From Clostridiales bacterium (GTDB lineage Bacteria; Bacillota; Clostridia; Lachnospirales; WQUN01): 13,266 bases of DNA. Position 1 is the stretch's first letter; each line of letters opens with the position of its first letter. The notes under the pieces were generated by a model. It was given only the letters and a program-made list of their open reading frames with translations, ran no database searches and was not told where the DNA came from. Position numbers and translations under genes: made by a program. Location: contig JAITPB010000007.1 of the NCBI GenBank assembly GCA_031289625.1, positions 1 through 13,266 of the forward strand, given 5' to 3'. Below are positions 6,351 through 13,266 of this stretch, piece after piece.

Positions 6351-7145
6351 TTATTTTGAGCTATTTAGCTCTATCAAATCGTTCACAGATATACCTGGGT
6401 GGCGGTATCTTCTCCTATTTTGCGTTTTATTCTTATAGTTGATAGCTTGCGTCGGGCAGTTCTGAATACAGGCGACGCACTGCTCACAGTGATGATTAAA
6501 TGTAGGTTTTCCCACATTGTCCAATGTGATATTCTCAACGGGACAAATTTTTTCACAAATGCCACAACTTATACAGGCATCGGACACATTAAAATTTTTA
6601 TCCTGTTTCGGCACAAACGGCATAATTAAATCATAAGCAAGTTGCTGAATAGGTTCAGTCATCGTATCTTTCTTATTAGACGATTTACCAGTAACCATTT
6701 TTATGACCTGCTTCAAATCATGATCTGCCTGCTTTACTTCCTTTTTAACGTCCTCTTTCATATTAGCGCCAACTATATAATTGGAAACTATGCCGATTCT
6801 ATCAGTATATTCCAGCATAATGCCTTTGAGTTTAAGCATTTTTCTAATCTGCATAACAGTATTTCCAGTGGTTGAGGTCGTGCCAGCAGTTGCAATCGTG
6901 AAATAATAGGAATTTTTATTCTCACTAAGGTTCAGTTGCTTTATAAAGCTTTTCACGCATGTGGGAACTCCGCGCCAATATGTCGGGGCAACAAATCCAA
7001 TCCTGTCATATCCAACTTCAAGCGAGTATCCACCTTTTTTACCCATTGAAACAATTTCGCAGTCTCCAATTTTTTCAGCGACTTCCTTCGCGACCCATAG
7101 ACAATTTCCCGTCCCCGAAAAAACAAATATAATATTTTTACTCAT
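6351..7145 (-). CDS. EFR1-type flavodoxin/ferredoxin fusion protein
   Basis: This 264-residue cytoplasmic redox protein has an N-terminal flavodoxin-like domain (FSGTGNCLWVAKEVA, residues 9-23, phosphate-binding loop of FMN; APTYWRGVPTCVKSF at 53-67). A C-terminal bacterial two-[4Fe-4S] ferredoxin domain follows (Cys191, 194, 197, 201 in CISCGICEKICP; Cys220, 223, 226, 230 in CEQCVACIQNCP). This matches the EFR1 family, common in clostridia; its electron partners are not evident here. The ATG at 7145 is chosen because AGAAGAG precedes it at suitable spacing and the flavodoxin fold starts at once. An ATG six codons upstream lacks a ribosome binding site. The gene is markedly richer in A/T than the metal-transport and A2M genes around it, suggesting later acquisition. 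It is intact and transcribed alone. Confidence 0.88.
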   Translation of the reverse strand: MSKNIIFVFSGTGNCLWVAKEVAEKIGDCEIVSMGKKGGYSLEVGYDRIGFVAPTYWRGVPTCVKSFIKQLNLSENKNSYYFTIATAGTTSTTGNTVMQIRKMLKLKGIMLEYTDRIGIVSNYIVGANMKEDVKKEVKQADHDLKQVIKMVTGKSSNKKDTMTEPIQQLAYDLIMPFVPKQDKNFNVSDACISCGICEKICPVENITLDNVGKPTFNHHCEQCVACIQNCPTQAINYKNKTQNRRRYRHPGISVNDLIELNSSK

Positions 7146-7317
7146 TTTACGCTCTTCTTTCATAATTATTAGTATGCACACATGTATTTTGAATCGCTCA
7201 AGGCCCTCTGACGGAAGAGGCAAAAGGCATTGGCGTAGTGTTAATTTGATGGTTTTTATGCTTTTCCATGGCTTTAAGTTATTTCGCTTCTTCATTATTT
7301 TGAGTGAGCCGTTTTAC

Positions 7318-7610
7318 TCACGCAGTGAGGGCTTCTACAGCCTTATCATATAAATCGCTTCCTTCAGTTTTGGCAGCCTTCTCCCAATAAGCGGCGACTG
7401 CGGTGCATGACACTTCGCCCTGTGAATTGGTGTAGTTCCAGCGAAATAATAAACCGTCCTTGAAATACAGCCTATGCTGGACTACCCCTTCAAAATAAGC
7501 GAAAATCAGGCTTCCATTCATAATTTGTATGTACGTAAATATGGTATTAAATCCCTGCCGGTAGTTTCCATCATACGCACCTGACCCTGATAGGCGTAAG
7601 ATTTTGTATT
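7318..7610 (-). pseudogene. 5'-truncated fragment of an unrecognised protein
   Basis: The frame is open from just after a TAA near 7611 to a TGA at 7318. It reads LSGSGAYDGNYRQG, then FNTIFTYIQIMNGSLIFAYF, then RLYFKDGLLFRWNYTNSQGE and a helical end YWEKAAKTEG ... DKAVEALTA. The only ATG (7521) lies inside what looks like a continuous folded segment, has no ribosome binding site, and would remove the first strands. I therefore read this as the C-terminal remnant of a larger beta-rich protein, perhaps a secreted or lipoprotein C-terminal domain. I cannot name the family. Alternatively, a 67-residue protein is made from 7521. Confidence 0.5.
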
Positions 7611-7751
7611 AACAGATAAATCATACGTACTGGAGAGTTAAAAGTTCTCAATCCTCCCTTTGTATCACAGATAAAGGATAACGCATTTTTGGTCATAGGG
7701 CTATACTTTTTGTCAAACTTAATAAAATTTTCTGTTTTACAAATATTACTT

Positions 7752-7884
7752 GGCTCTTATTGCGTTTCAGGCGGCTGACTAAAAAACGGCTTAAATAAGC
7801 CATTCTAAATAAGTGAGCAAATGCCTGAAATGGCTTGTTTCCGGCGTTTATGGCAATATAGCATTCTAAAACACAATAAGAGCC
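7752..7884. mobile_element. MITE-like element with ISL3-like inverted repeats
   Basis: Terminal inverted repeats of 19 bp with 17 matches bound a 133-bp segment: GGCTCTTATTGCGTTTCAG at 7752-7770 and the complement of GGCTCTTATTGTGTTTTAG at 7866-7884. The GGCTCTT end is typical, from memory, of ISL3-family insertion sequences. The interior has no transposase and is itself foldback-rich: TTTCAGGC (7765-7772) with GCCTGAAA (7823-7830), AAGCCATT (7797-7804) with AATGGCTT (7829-7836), and GGCTT/AAGCC at 7788-7801. The flanking octamers TATTACTT and TAATCCTA match at only 5 of 8 positions, so no clean target duplication remains. It sits in the long gene-free stretch upstream of the alpha-2-macroglobulin gene. 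Confidence 0.65.
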
Positions 7885-7922
7885 TAATCCTATCGTAAAA
7901 AACCCCACTGCTCTTCTCCCCG

Positions 7923-7943
7923 AAAATCAGTTTAAAAATCAGT
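7923..7943 (+). repeat. Direct repeat AAAATCAGT before the A2M promoter
   Basis: The 9-mer AAAATCAGT occurs at 7923-7931 and 7935-7943, spaced 12 bases start to start. It lies 20-40 bases upstream of the -10 box and overlaps the -35 area. This could be an operator or chance in A-rich DNA; no regulator family is recognised. Confidence 0.3.
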
Positions 7944-7961
7944 CCCAAAAACTCCCTTCTG

Positions 7962-7970
7962 TGTTATAAT
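7962..7970 (+). promoter_or_regulatory. Extended -10 promoter of the A2M gene
   Basis: TGTTATAAT is a perfect TATAAT with the TGn extension. It is 34 bases upstream of the GTG start and 19 bases before the AAGGAGGAG ribosome binding site. No good -35 box is found at 16-18 bases, which an extended -10 can tolerate or which may indicate an activator. The gene-free stretch 7611-7961 otherwise holds only the MITE-like element and the direct repeat. Confidence 0.65.
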
Positions 7971-8004
7971 CACCGCGTATTACATAATCAAGGAGGAGAA
8001 AACT

Positions 8005-11000
8005 GTGCAGGAAGAACAAGCGCCCCAAAAACCTGAAAAAAATATCCCCCCCAAAAAATCGTCCTTATGGAAACCCATCTGCTTCTTTCTATTTTTTCTC
8101 GCGCTGGTGGGAACCGCCTTTGCCATTGTAAAATACCGCCCCGATCTCCTGCCGCAATTTGCCCGCGATGACGGCGCGCAGGCTTCCGGGGAAAACGGGG
8201 CGGGTTCCGGCGGAGCGGAATCCAGCGCTGTTGAAACCCCAGAGCCGCTTTATCGTCCGGTATCCATGCCGGTCGCGCCCTCCGCGCTCGGCGAGCTGGA
8301 AATTTCGCCCGCCAAATTTTCCGAACAGGGCGTTGCATTGGATTCTCATTTTTTGATTCATTCGAAAGAAACTCTGTCCAAATCAGAACTGATCGAAACG
8401 CTTTCCGTCAAAAGCGGTGAGGCTTTTCAGATTGACGAGGCTGGCTCCAACGAGTTTGATCTGTCCTTCGCCCAGCCGCTCGCCCCCGATCAGGTGTACC
8501 GGTTCCTGTATTCACCGCTGGGCAGACAGCCGCTCTCTTTTGCTTTTCAAACCATCTCCGGATTTCGGATTGTCTCCAGCACGCCGGACAGCCGTCCGGA
8601 CAATCGTCCGGACAATAAAGCGTACAATGTGCCCATTGACAGCGGAATCGAGATCACTTTCAGCGAAGCGCCCGCCAATATCGCCGCGGATAATTTTTCA
8701 GCCTTTTTTGAAATAGAGCCGCGTACCGCCGGGAAGTTTGAGCAAGTGGGCAACACGGTTATTTTTCAGCCGGAAGGGCTGCAATATGACGCCGAGTATA
8801 CCGTGACGGTCCGGGGCGGGATCGCGAATGTGGCGGGCCAAACCATGGGTAAGGATTATCAATTTTCCTTTCATACCCAGTGGCGGGATGAATCGGCTGT
8901 CTGCACGGTTTGGGGCGACGTATACGAATCTTTTTTGCCGGACGAAGAAATTTCCGTACGGCTGTTCGCCGGGGAGGACGTCCAGAACAATGACTTTGAC
9001 GTAATTTTATATGATTTAAAATCGCCGGATGAATTCATCCGCTATTATGAAGAAAATCAAAATAACGCTCCCGCGCCGGAGACGGGCCTCCTGCTAAAAA
9101 CCCTGCGGACGCAGCTCTATATCGTAGACAACGGCGGCCCGGATCAAAACCAGTATTTTCTCATGCTGCATGAAACACTGCCGGAAGGGTATTATCTGCT
9201 CCATATCCGAACAGTGCACGACGGGCAAAACGTCATGATCAATAAACTGATTCAAGTTTCGCGGCTGTCTGTCTATTCAGTGGCTTTGAACGGGGAAGCT
9301 TGCTTTTGGGTCAACGACGCTTCCAGTGGCAAACCGGCGGCTGGCGCGCATATTGAAATGGGTGCGACCGGTGCGACCGGTGCGACCGGCGCGGCCAGTG
9401 TGGCCGGCGTGACCGACGCGGAAGGAAAACTCATCTTGACTATGCAAGCGGACGCCGCTTCTGTCACAAAAATTGACTTCGCTCCGGCTCCGGTATTTGT
9501 CTACCTGAATCAAACGTTTGACGCGCGTCCCCTGCCTATACAGGAAAAATTCCTGCATTATATGTACACCGATCGGGAAGAGTATCAGCCGGACGACACG
9601 ATAGACGTGTTTGGCGTGATTCAGCCGCGTTCCGGCGCATTCCAAATCGGCGCGGACGACACGATCACGCTGAGCCTGGGCGAGATCGTCCGGCTGCCTG
9701 TTGAATTGGACGGCTATGGCTGCTTTCATCACAGAATCAACATAAGCGATATGCGCGGATCAGTTTCGCTTTCCGCCGAAGTCAACGGCGAATCCCTCAT
9801 GAGCGTTGGCGTCCGTTTTTCGGAGTACCCCAAAGACAAATATTTTATCACAGCGCGGACGGATCGCTTTGTTTATTTGACCGGTGAAGACGCGCAAGCC
9901 AGTCTGCAAGTCTCTACGTTTGACAACGCTCCCGTGGAAGGCGTGAAGCTGGATTACGAAAATGAACCGCTGTTGACGGACGCCAACGGGAACGCCGCGA
10001 AAACCATTTCCATTCCCGATTTTGAAGTGAATCCAGATTATCCGGATGATTATCCGGATTGGAGGCCGCGGCCATTTGACCTGACTTTTTCCGCGATTTT
10101 TAACAACGCGCAAAGCGCTTCCGCGCACGTGATTGTCCTGCCCAGCGACGTTATGGTGGAAAACACAATTCTGTCGGAAAATTCCATTGAATTTGTCTCC
10201 AGCCAGATAGACAGGGAAGCCATCGAACAAGCGCAAAAGGCCGGACAGCCTTATGATTTGACGCCGGATCTGTACCGGGGCGCGTCCATAAATATGGATT
10301 TTACGTTTGAAATCCGCCAGAGGATTTTTACCCGCGTGAAAACGGGGGAGAGTTATGATTACATCCAAAAGAGAAACGCAGACGAATACCGCTATGATCA
10401 GGAGGAAAAAACGTACAGCACACAGACCGTGCATACGATAGACGGCAAGGCTGCGCTGAATGACTTGCCGGTGAGCGCCGATCCGTTGATTTCGTATTAC
10501 GGCGTTCTCACTTTTCAGGACACGAGAGGAAAAACGCTTTCGGAAGAGATATTTTTTGGCGGAAGTTTTACGCCGCCATACGCAAACGCCAGCCGGAACT
10601 ATTATTTTGAAATGCGGCGCAAAGGCCAGGACGAACAGGAACCTGCCGGGGTGAACCGCCTGCAAATGAATGAAACCGCGGATCTGTGGCTGAATTATTA
10701 CAGCGCGGTGCGTACCGGGGATATTTCCACCGGTAAAATCATCGCCATTGTCACCCACGACAAAATTTTAAACGCCTCGGTGGGCAGCCCGCGCGGCCTG
10801 CCCTTTACCTTCACAGAAGACTGCGTTGACAACGTGTATATCTTCGGCGCGTATTTTGACGGCAAACGCGCCTTTCCCGTACAATATCCCATGCTGGCGG
10901 TCTATGACCAGGAAGAGCGGACGCTGGCGGTTGAAGTCACGCCGGACAAAGACGCCTATCAACCCGGCGGATCGGTTCAGCTCACGATCAAAACCGCCGA

Positions 11001-13170
11001 TCGAGATGGCCGTCCGAAACAATCTTTGGTCAGCATCAGCGTGGTGGACGAGGCCGCGTTCAGCCTTTCAGAGCATTCGGCCGGCGACTTCGCGGCTCAG
11101 TGGTATGGCAGCGTTCTTTATACCAATCCAGAGTATTATGTTTATTCTTCTTACGCCCGGCAGGAATTTTCGTCTTCGGGCTCTTTCGCGGAAAGGGGCA
11201 GCGGCGGCGGCGAAACCCTCTTCCGAAAAGATTTCCGCGACAACCCCGCTTTCGAGACGGTGGAAACAGACGCCAGCGGAACGGCGGTTGTTTCGTTTAA
11301 GCTGTCGGACTCGATTACTTCCTGGCGCGTCACCACACACGCCGTCACGGCGGATCAGTACGCCGGAAACACGCGCAATAATTTGCTCGCGTCATTGCCG
11401 TTTTCCATTGATTTGATCCTGGCCGATACGTTCGTGATGGGCGACGAGGTGTCCCTTTGGGCCGCGCCGCAAGGCGAAGCGTATCGTTTCGGCCAAACCG
11501 AAATTGCGTATGCGCTGACGATCCTGGGCGAAGAGGAGGAAGAGATTTTCGCTGACCGCGCGTCCAGCCCCTATGCCGTGGCTTTTAACGCGGGTAAACT
11601 GCCGGAAGGAACCTACAAGGTTCAAGTCGAGGCGGCAAGCGCCGGAGCGGATGTCCCGACGCTGCAAGACGCCATGGAGACCAGCATTGCCGTGGCGGGC
11701 AGCGGCGTACGCTTGAACATAACCGACCGGGAAACCCTCACGCCGGATCATCTCCGCCTCAACACATTGGGCGTCCTCAACTCTCCGGTGCAGGTAATTT
11801 TGTCTAATGCTGATCTGTCGTTTTTTTCGGATATTCTGGAGAGCTGCATGATTACCGATTCCCGCCGGACGGATTATTTAGCGGCGGCGGCCTTCGGCGC
11901 AGATTATCTGAACGGGCTCAGCGCGTTGGGGAATCCAAACAGTCTGACGCGTTTGAAAAGCGAACTGCCATGGGGCGTTTACGGCGTACCGGAAACGCTT
12001 TACGGCGGTTCTGATCCGGTGTACGCCGCGCGATTCGCGGCTTGTTTTCCGGAGTTGATCCGATCGGATCTGCTGTACGCCGCCGCGCGGAACGCTCTTA
12101 ACAGGCCGGACGCTTTAGACGAGCCGGACGATCGTCCGGGCGTGTCCTCCGAATCGGAAGAGGCGGCTTTGGACGAGGACGCGTTTGAAATGAACCGCGC
12201 CGCCGGATATCTCATGCTGGCGGCGGACGATCGCCCGTACGAGGCAAACGTGCTGCTGGAAATGCAGCGGCAGGTTGATTTAATACGAAACGCTCCCGAT
12301 CAGGAAAAATTTACGGCGCGTTATGAAAGCCAGGCGCGCGTGCTGTTATACGCGGCGGCTCTATGCGTGATCGGAGACGACGGCGCGGCGGATCAATTAA
12401 CGCGCGCCTATCCGCTCTCTGCTGATCGCCAATGGGACGAAACAGATCCGAAAGAAAACCGCCGCCGCCGTGAATTGCTGGAAGCGCTGCAGCTTTTCAC
12501 GCGAACCACCCTCAATCCCGAAGCCGCTTACACATTTTTGCGCGAAAAAGAGGACAACAAATACGTCAGCGACGTATGCGAAAAGATCCATTTCATCCGG
12601 AGCGTGACGCCCGCGGAAGGGCTTTTATCCGAAGTTTCCTATGTGTTAAACGGCGAGGAAAAAATAACGCCGCTGAGAAATTTTGACAGGCCGCTTCTGA
12701 CGCTTACCAAAGAACAGTTTTCCAACTTAACACTCAGGCCAGTCAGCGGCAGAACCGCAGCGGAAATCCATTACACAGGAAGGGCAACCGAATTGGATCC
12801 CAGACAAAGCAAAATCGGCCTGGTCAAAAACATCCAGCCTGCGCCCGAAGGCGGCGATAAAATTTACGCCATTTCTTTTGAGGCGGAGATGCCGTCCGAA
12901 GCCCTGAAAGGGTTTTACACCATACGCGACCGGATTCCAAGCAACATGCGCTTTACGGAATCTCTTGCCGCGCCCGGCGGCCAGCCACAGGATATTTCCC
13001 TTGTTCTGGCGGAAAAACAAATCGTGGACATCACGTTTTATTATGACGGCGAGGCTCCGAACCGCTTCGAGTATTGGGCCGTCCAGGTCAGTGACGCGGA
13101 GGCGGTCACTGAAAAAGCCTATATCAGCCAAAATTTCCGGCGGGATCAAATTTGGGGCGCGTCGCAATGA
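8005..13170 (+). CDS. Membrane-anchored alpha-2-macroglobulin family protein, thioester-less
   Basis: This very large 1721-residue protein starts at GTG, preceded by AAGGAGGAG (7990-7998). A basic N-terminus and one membrane segment (residues about 23-42) anchor it with the rest outside the cell; there is no lipobox. A Ser/Gly/Ala-rich linker follows, then Big_5-like Ig domains (about 95-185 and 188-292) and macroglobulin domains. These include the MG2-type YTDREEYQPDDTIDVFG (521-537), TDRFVYLTGED (619-629) and VTPDKDAYQPGGSVQLTI (978-995). The A2M core segment is at 1081-1136, with SITSWRVTTHAVTADQYAG. A helical thioester-type domain spans about 1270-1540, and a C-terminal receptor-binding-like domain 1615-1710. 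Where active proteins have CxEQ, this one reads ESCMITD with Cys1281, so no Gln partner is present. Bacterial relatives are thought to trap proteases at the cell surface. It overlaps the next gene by ATGA. Confidence 0.9.
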   Translation: MQEEQAPQKPEKNIPPKKSSLWKPICFFLFFLALVGTAFAIVKYRPDLLPQFARDDGAQASGENGAGSGGAESSAVETPEPLYRPVSMPVAPSALGELEISPAKFSEQGVALDSHFLIHSKETLSKSELIETLSVKSGEAFQIDEAGSNEFDLSFAQPLAPDQVYRFLYSPLGRQPLSFAFQTISGFRIVSSTPDSRPDNRPDNKAYNVPIDSGIEITFSEAPANIAADNFSAFFEIEPRTAGKFEQVGNTVIFQPEGLQYDAEYTVTVRGGIANVAGQTMGKDYQFSFHTQWRDESAVCTVWGDVYESFLPDEEISVRLFAGEDVQNNDFDVILYDLKSPDEFIRYYEENQNNAPAPETGLLLKTLRTQLYIVDNGGPDQNQYFLMLHETLPEGYYLLHIRTVHDGQNVMINKLIQVSRLSVYSVALNGEACFWVNDASSGKPAAGAHIEMGATGATGATGAASVAGVTDAEGKLILTMQADAASVTKIDFAPAPVFVYLNQTFDARPLPIQEKFLHYMYTDREEYQPDDTIDVFGVIQPRSGAFQIGADDTITLSLGEIVRLPVELDGYGCFHHRINISDMRGSVSLSAEVNGESLMSVGVRFSEYPKDKYFITARTDRFVYLTGEDAQASLQVSTFDNAPVEGVKLDYENEPLLTDANGNAAKTISIPDFEVNPDYPDDYPDWRPRPFDLTFSAIFNNAQSASAHVIVLPSDVMVENTILSENSIEFVSSQIDREAIEQAQKAGQPYDLTPDLYRGASINMDFTFEIRQRIFTRVKTGESYDYIQKRNADEYRYDQEEKTYSTQTVHTIDGKAALNDLPVSADPLISYYGVLTFQDTRGKTLSEEIFFGGSFTPPYANASRNYYFEMRRKGQDEQEPAGVNRLQMNETADLWLNYYSAVRTGDISTGKIIAIVTHDKILNASVGSPRGLPFTFTEDCVDNVYIFGAYFDGKRAFPVQYPMLAVYDQEERTLAVEVTPDKDAYQPGGSVQLTIKTADRDGRPKQSLVSISVVDEAAFSLSEHSAGDFAAQWYGSVLYTNPEYYVYSSYARQEFSSSGSFAERGSGGGETLFRKDFRDNPAFETVETDASGTAVVSFKLSDSITSWRVTTHAVTADQYAGNTRNNLLASLPFSIDLILADTFVMGDEVSLWAAPQGEAYRFGQTEIAYALTILGEEEEEIFADRASSPYAVAFNAGKLPEGTYKVQVEAASAGADVPTLQDAMETSIAVAGSGVRLNITDRETLTPDHLRLNTLGVLNSPVQVILSNADLSFFSDILESCMITDSRRTDYLAAAAFGADYLNGLSALGNPNSLTRLKSELPWGVYGVPETLYGGSDPVYAARFAACFPELIRSDLLYAAARNALNRPDALDEPDDRPGVSSESEEAALDEDAFEMNRAAGYLMLAADDRPYEANVLLEMQRQVDLIRNAPDQEKFTARYESQARVLLYAAALCVIGDDGAADQLTRAYPLSADRQWDETDPKENRRRRELLEALQLFTRTTLNPEAAYTFLREKEDNKYVSDVCEKIHFIRSVTPAEGLLSEVSYVLNGEEKITPLRNFDRPLLTLTKEQFSNLTLRPVSGRTAAEIHYTGRATELDPRQSKIGLVKNIQPAPEGGDKIYAISFEAEMPSEALKGFYTIRDRIPSNMRFTESLAAPGGQPQDISLVLAEKQIVDITFYYDGEAPNRFEYWAVQVSDAEAVTEKAYISQNFRRDQIWGASQ
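8593..8616 (+). repeat. 12-bp tandem repeat in the A2M gene (RPDN)
   Basis: CGTCCGGACAAT occurs twice in tandem, with a degenerate partial copy just upstream (CGCCGGACAGC). It encodes RPDNRPDN at the border between the two N-terminal Ig-like domains, a likely flexible loop. Confidence 0.7.
9361..9396 (+). repeat. 9-bp tandem repeat in the A2M gene (GAT)
   Basis: Three perfect copies of GGTGCGACC and a fourth diverged copy (GGCGCGGCC) encode GATGATGATGAA at residues about 453-464. The repeat extends a loop between two strands of an Ig-like/carboxypeptidase-regulatory-like domain (GKPAAGAHIEM ... GVTDAEGKLIL). It is a plausible slippage site. Confidence 0.8.
10036..10059 (+). repeat. 12-bp tandem repeat in the A2M gene (DYPD)
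   Basis: GATTATCCGGAT occurs twice in tandem, encoding DYPDDYPD at residues about 678-685, again in a probable surface loop. A near copy (AATCCAGATTAT) precedes it. Confidence 0.7.
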
Positions 13171-13266
13171 GCTGGCTGAAACACGGGAAACGCCTGAATT
13201 GGAAGCGGATGAATTGGAACAGAGCGATTTGCTGCGCCGCCGTATTGTTTTCCATTCATATAGACA
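13167..13266 (+). CDS. 5' end of a coupled membrane-protein gene
   Basis: The ATG overlaps the A2M stop (ATGA), so the two genes are co-translated. Only 33 codons are in the window: MSWLKHGKRLNWKRMNWNRA, then ICCAAVLFSIHID. The basic stretch followed by the start of a hydrophobic run suggests an N-terminal signal anchor. In many bacteria the gene next to an A2M encodes penicillin-binding protein 1C, which has just such an N-terminus. That identity is inference from neighbourhood and nothing family-specific is visible. Confidence 0.6.
   Translation, partial: MSWLKHGKRLNWKRMNWNRAICCAAVLFSIHID

Noticed and set aside
7164..7295. 50-codon upstream extension of the EFR1 gene
   Set aside because: The extra residues have no flavodoxin similarity, and the FMN-loop motif starts right after the chosen ATG with its own ribosome binding site.
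7300..7325. Terminator formed by GTGAG/CTCAC after the truncated fragment
   Set aside because: The stem is only 5 bp and lacks a T-tract on either strand.
7744..7892. 8-bp target-site duplication around the MITE-like element
   Set aside because: Flanking octamers TATTACTT and TAATCCTA agree at only 5 of 8 positions, which is not good evidence.
7693..7908. 71-codon minus-strand frame running through the MITE-like element
   Set aside because: No ribosome binding site or family resemblance; it simply reads through the inverted repeats, and no transposase motif is present.
9361..9396. CRISPR-like or collagen-like array
   Set aside because: The repeat is a 9-bp in-frame microsatellite without spacers, and only four units long.
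9760..10758. 332-codon open frame on the minus strand inside the A2M gene
   Set aside because: It is a shadow of the long plus-strand gene, whose A2M domains on both sides are continuous; low stop density comes from codon bias.

Overview
The window looks like chromosomal DNA of a low-to-mid GC Gram-positive anaerobe, most likely a Clostridia-class Firmicute. This is inference from gene style and not a taxonomic search. The supporting signs are strong AGGAGG-type ribosome binding sites, a ZnuA of the 'GDRFPFRYF' clostridial type, an EFR1-type flavodoxin/ferredoxin gene, an Rpn-type nuclease remnant, and tightly packed ATGA-coupled operons.

Region 1 (1-2650, plus strand) is a high-affinity zinc uptake operon. 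It holds the 3' end of znuA (binding protein), znuC (ATPase), znuB (permease) and a fourth coupled gene for a small lipoprotein. That lipoprotein resembles the C-terminal OB-like domain of the DUF1980/TIGR03943 proteins. The operon ends at a strong bidirectional terminator.

Region 2 (2684-5870, minus strand) converges on the same terminator. It is a complete cobalt ECF-type transporter operon, cbiM-cbiN-cbiQ-cbiO. Its leader is fully readable: a sigma-A-like promoter, a textbook cobalamin riboswitch, then an intrinsic terminator as expression platform. Cobalamin should therefore shut down cobalt import. CbiQ carries an unusual N-terminal extension with two hydrophobic segments.

Region 3 (about 5900-7890) is an accessory, eroding zone. 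It contains a doubly broken Rpn/PD-(D/E)XK transposase-nuclease relic, an intact but visibly A/T-rich EFR1-type flavodoxin-ferredoxin gene, a 5'-truncated gene fragment, and a 133-bp MITE-like element whose 19-bp terminal inverted repeats resemble ISL3-family ends.

Region 4 (7962-13266, plus strand) starts with an extended -10 promoter and a very large gene (1721 codons, GTG start) for a membrane-anchored bacterial alpha-2-macroglobulin. At the position of the thioester motif (CxEQ) it reads C-M-I-T, so it is probably a thioester-less variant. An ATGA-overlapping gene follows and leaves the window after 33 codons. By analogy with other bacterial A2M loci it may be a class C-type penicillin-binding protein, but the visible part cannot show this.

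No rRNA, tRNA, CRISPR array or complete insertion sequence was seen.
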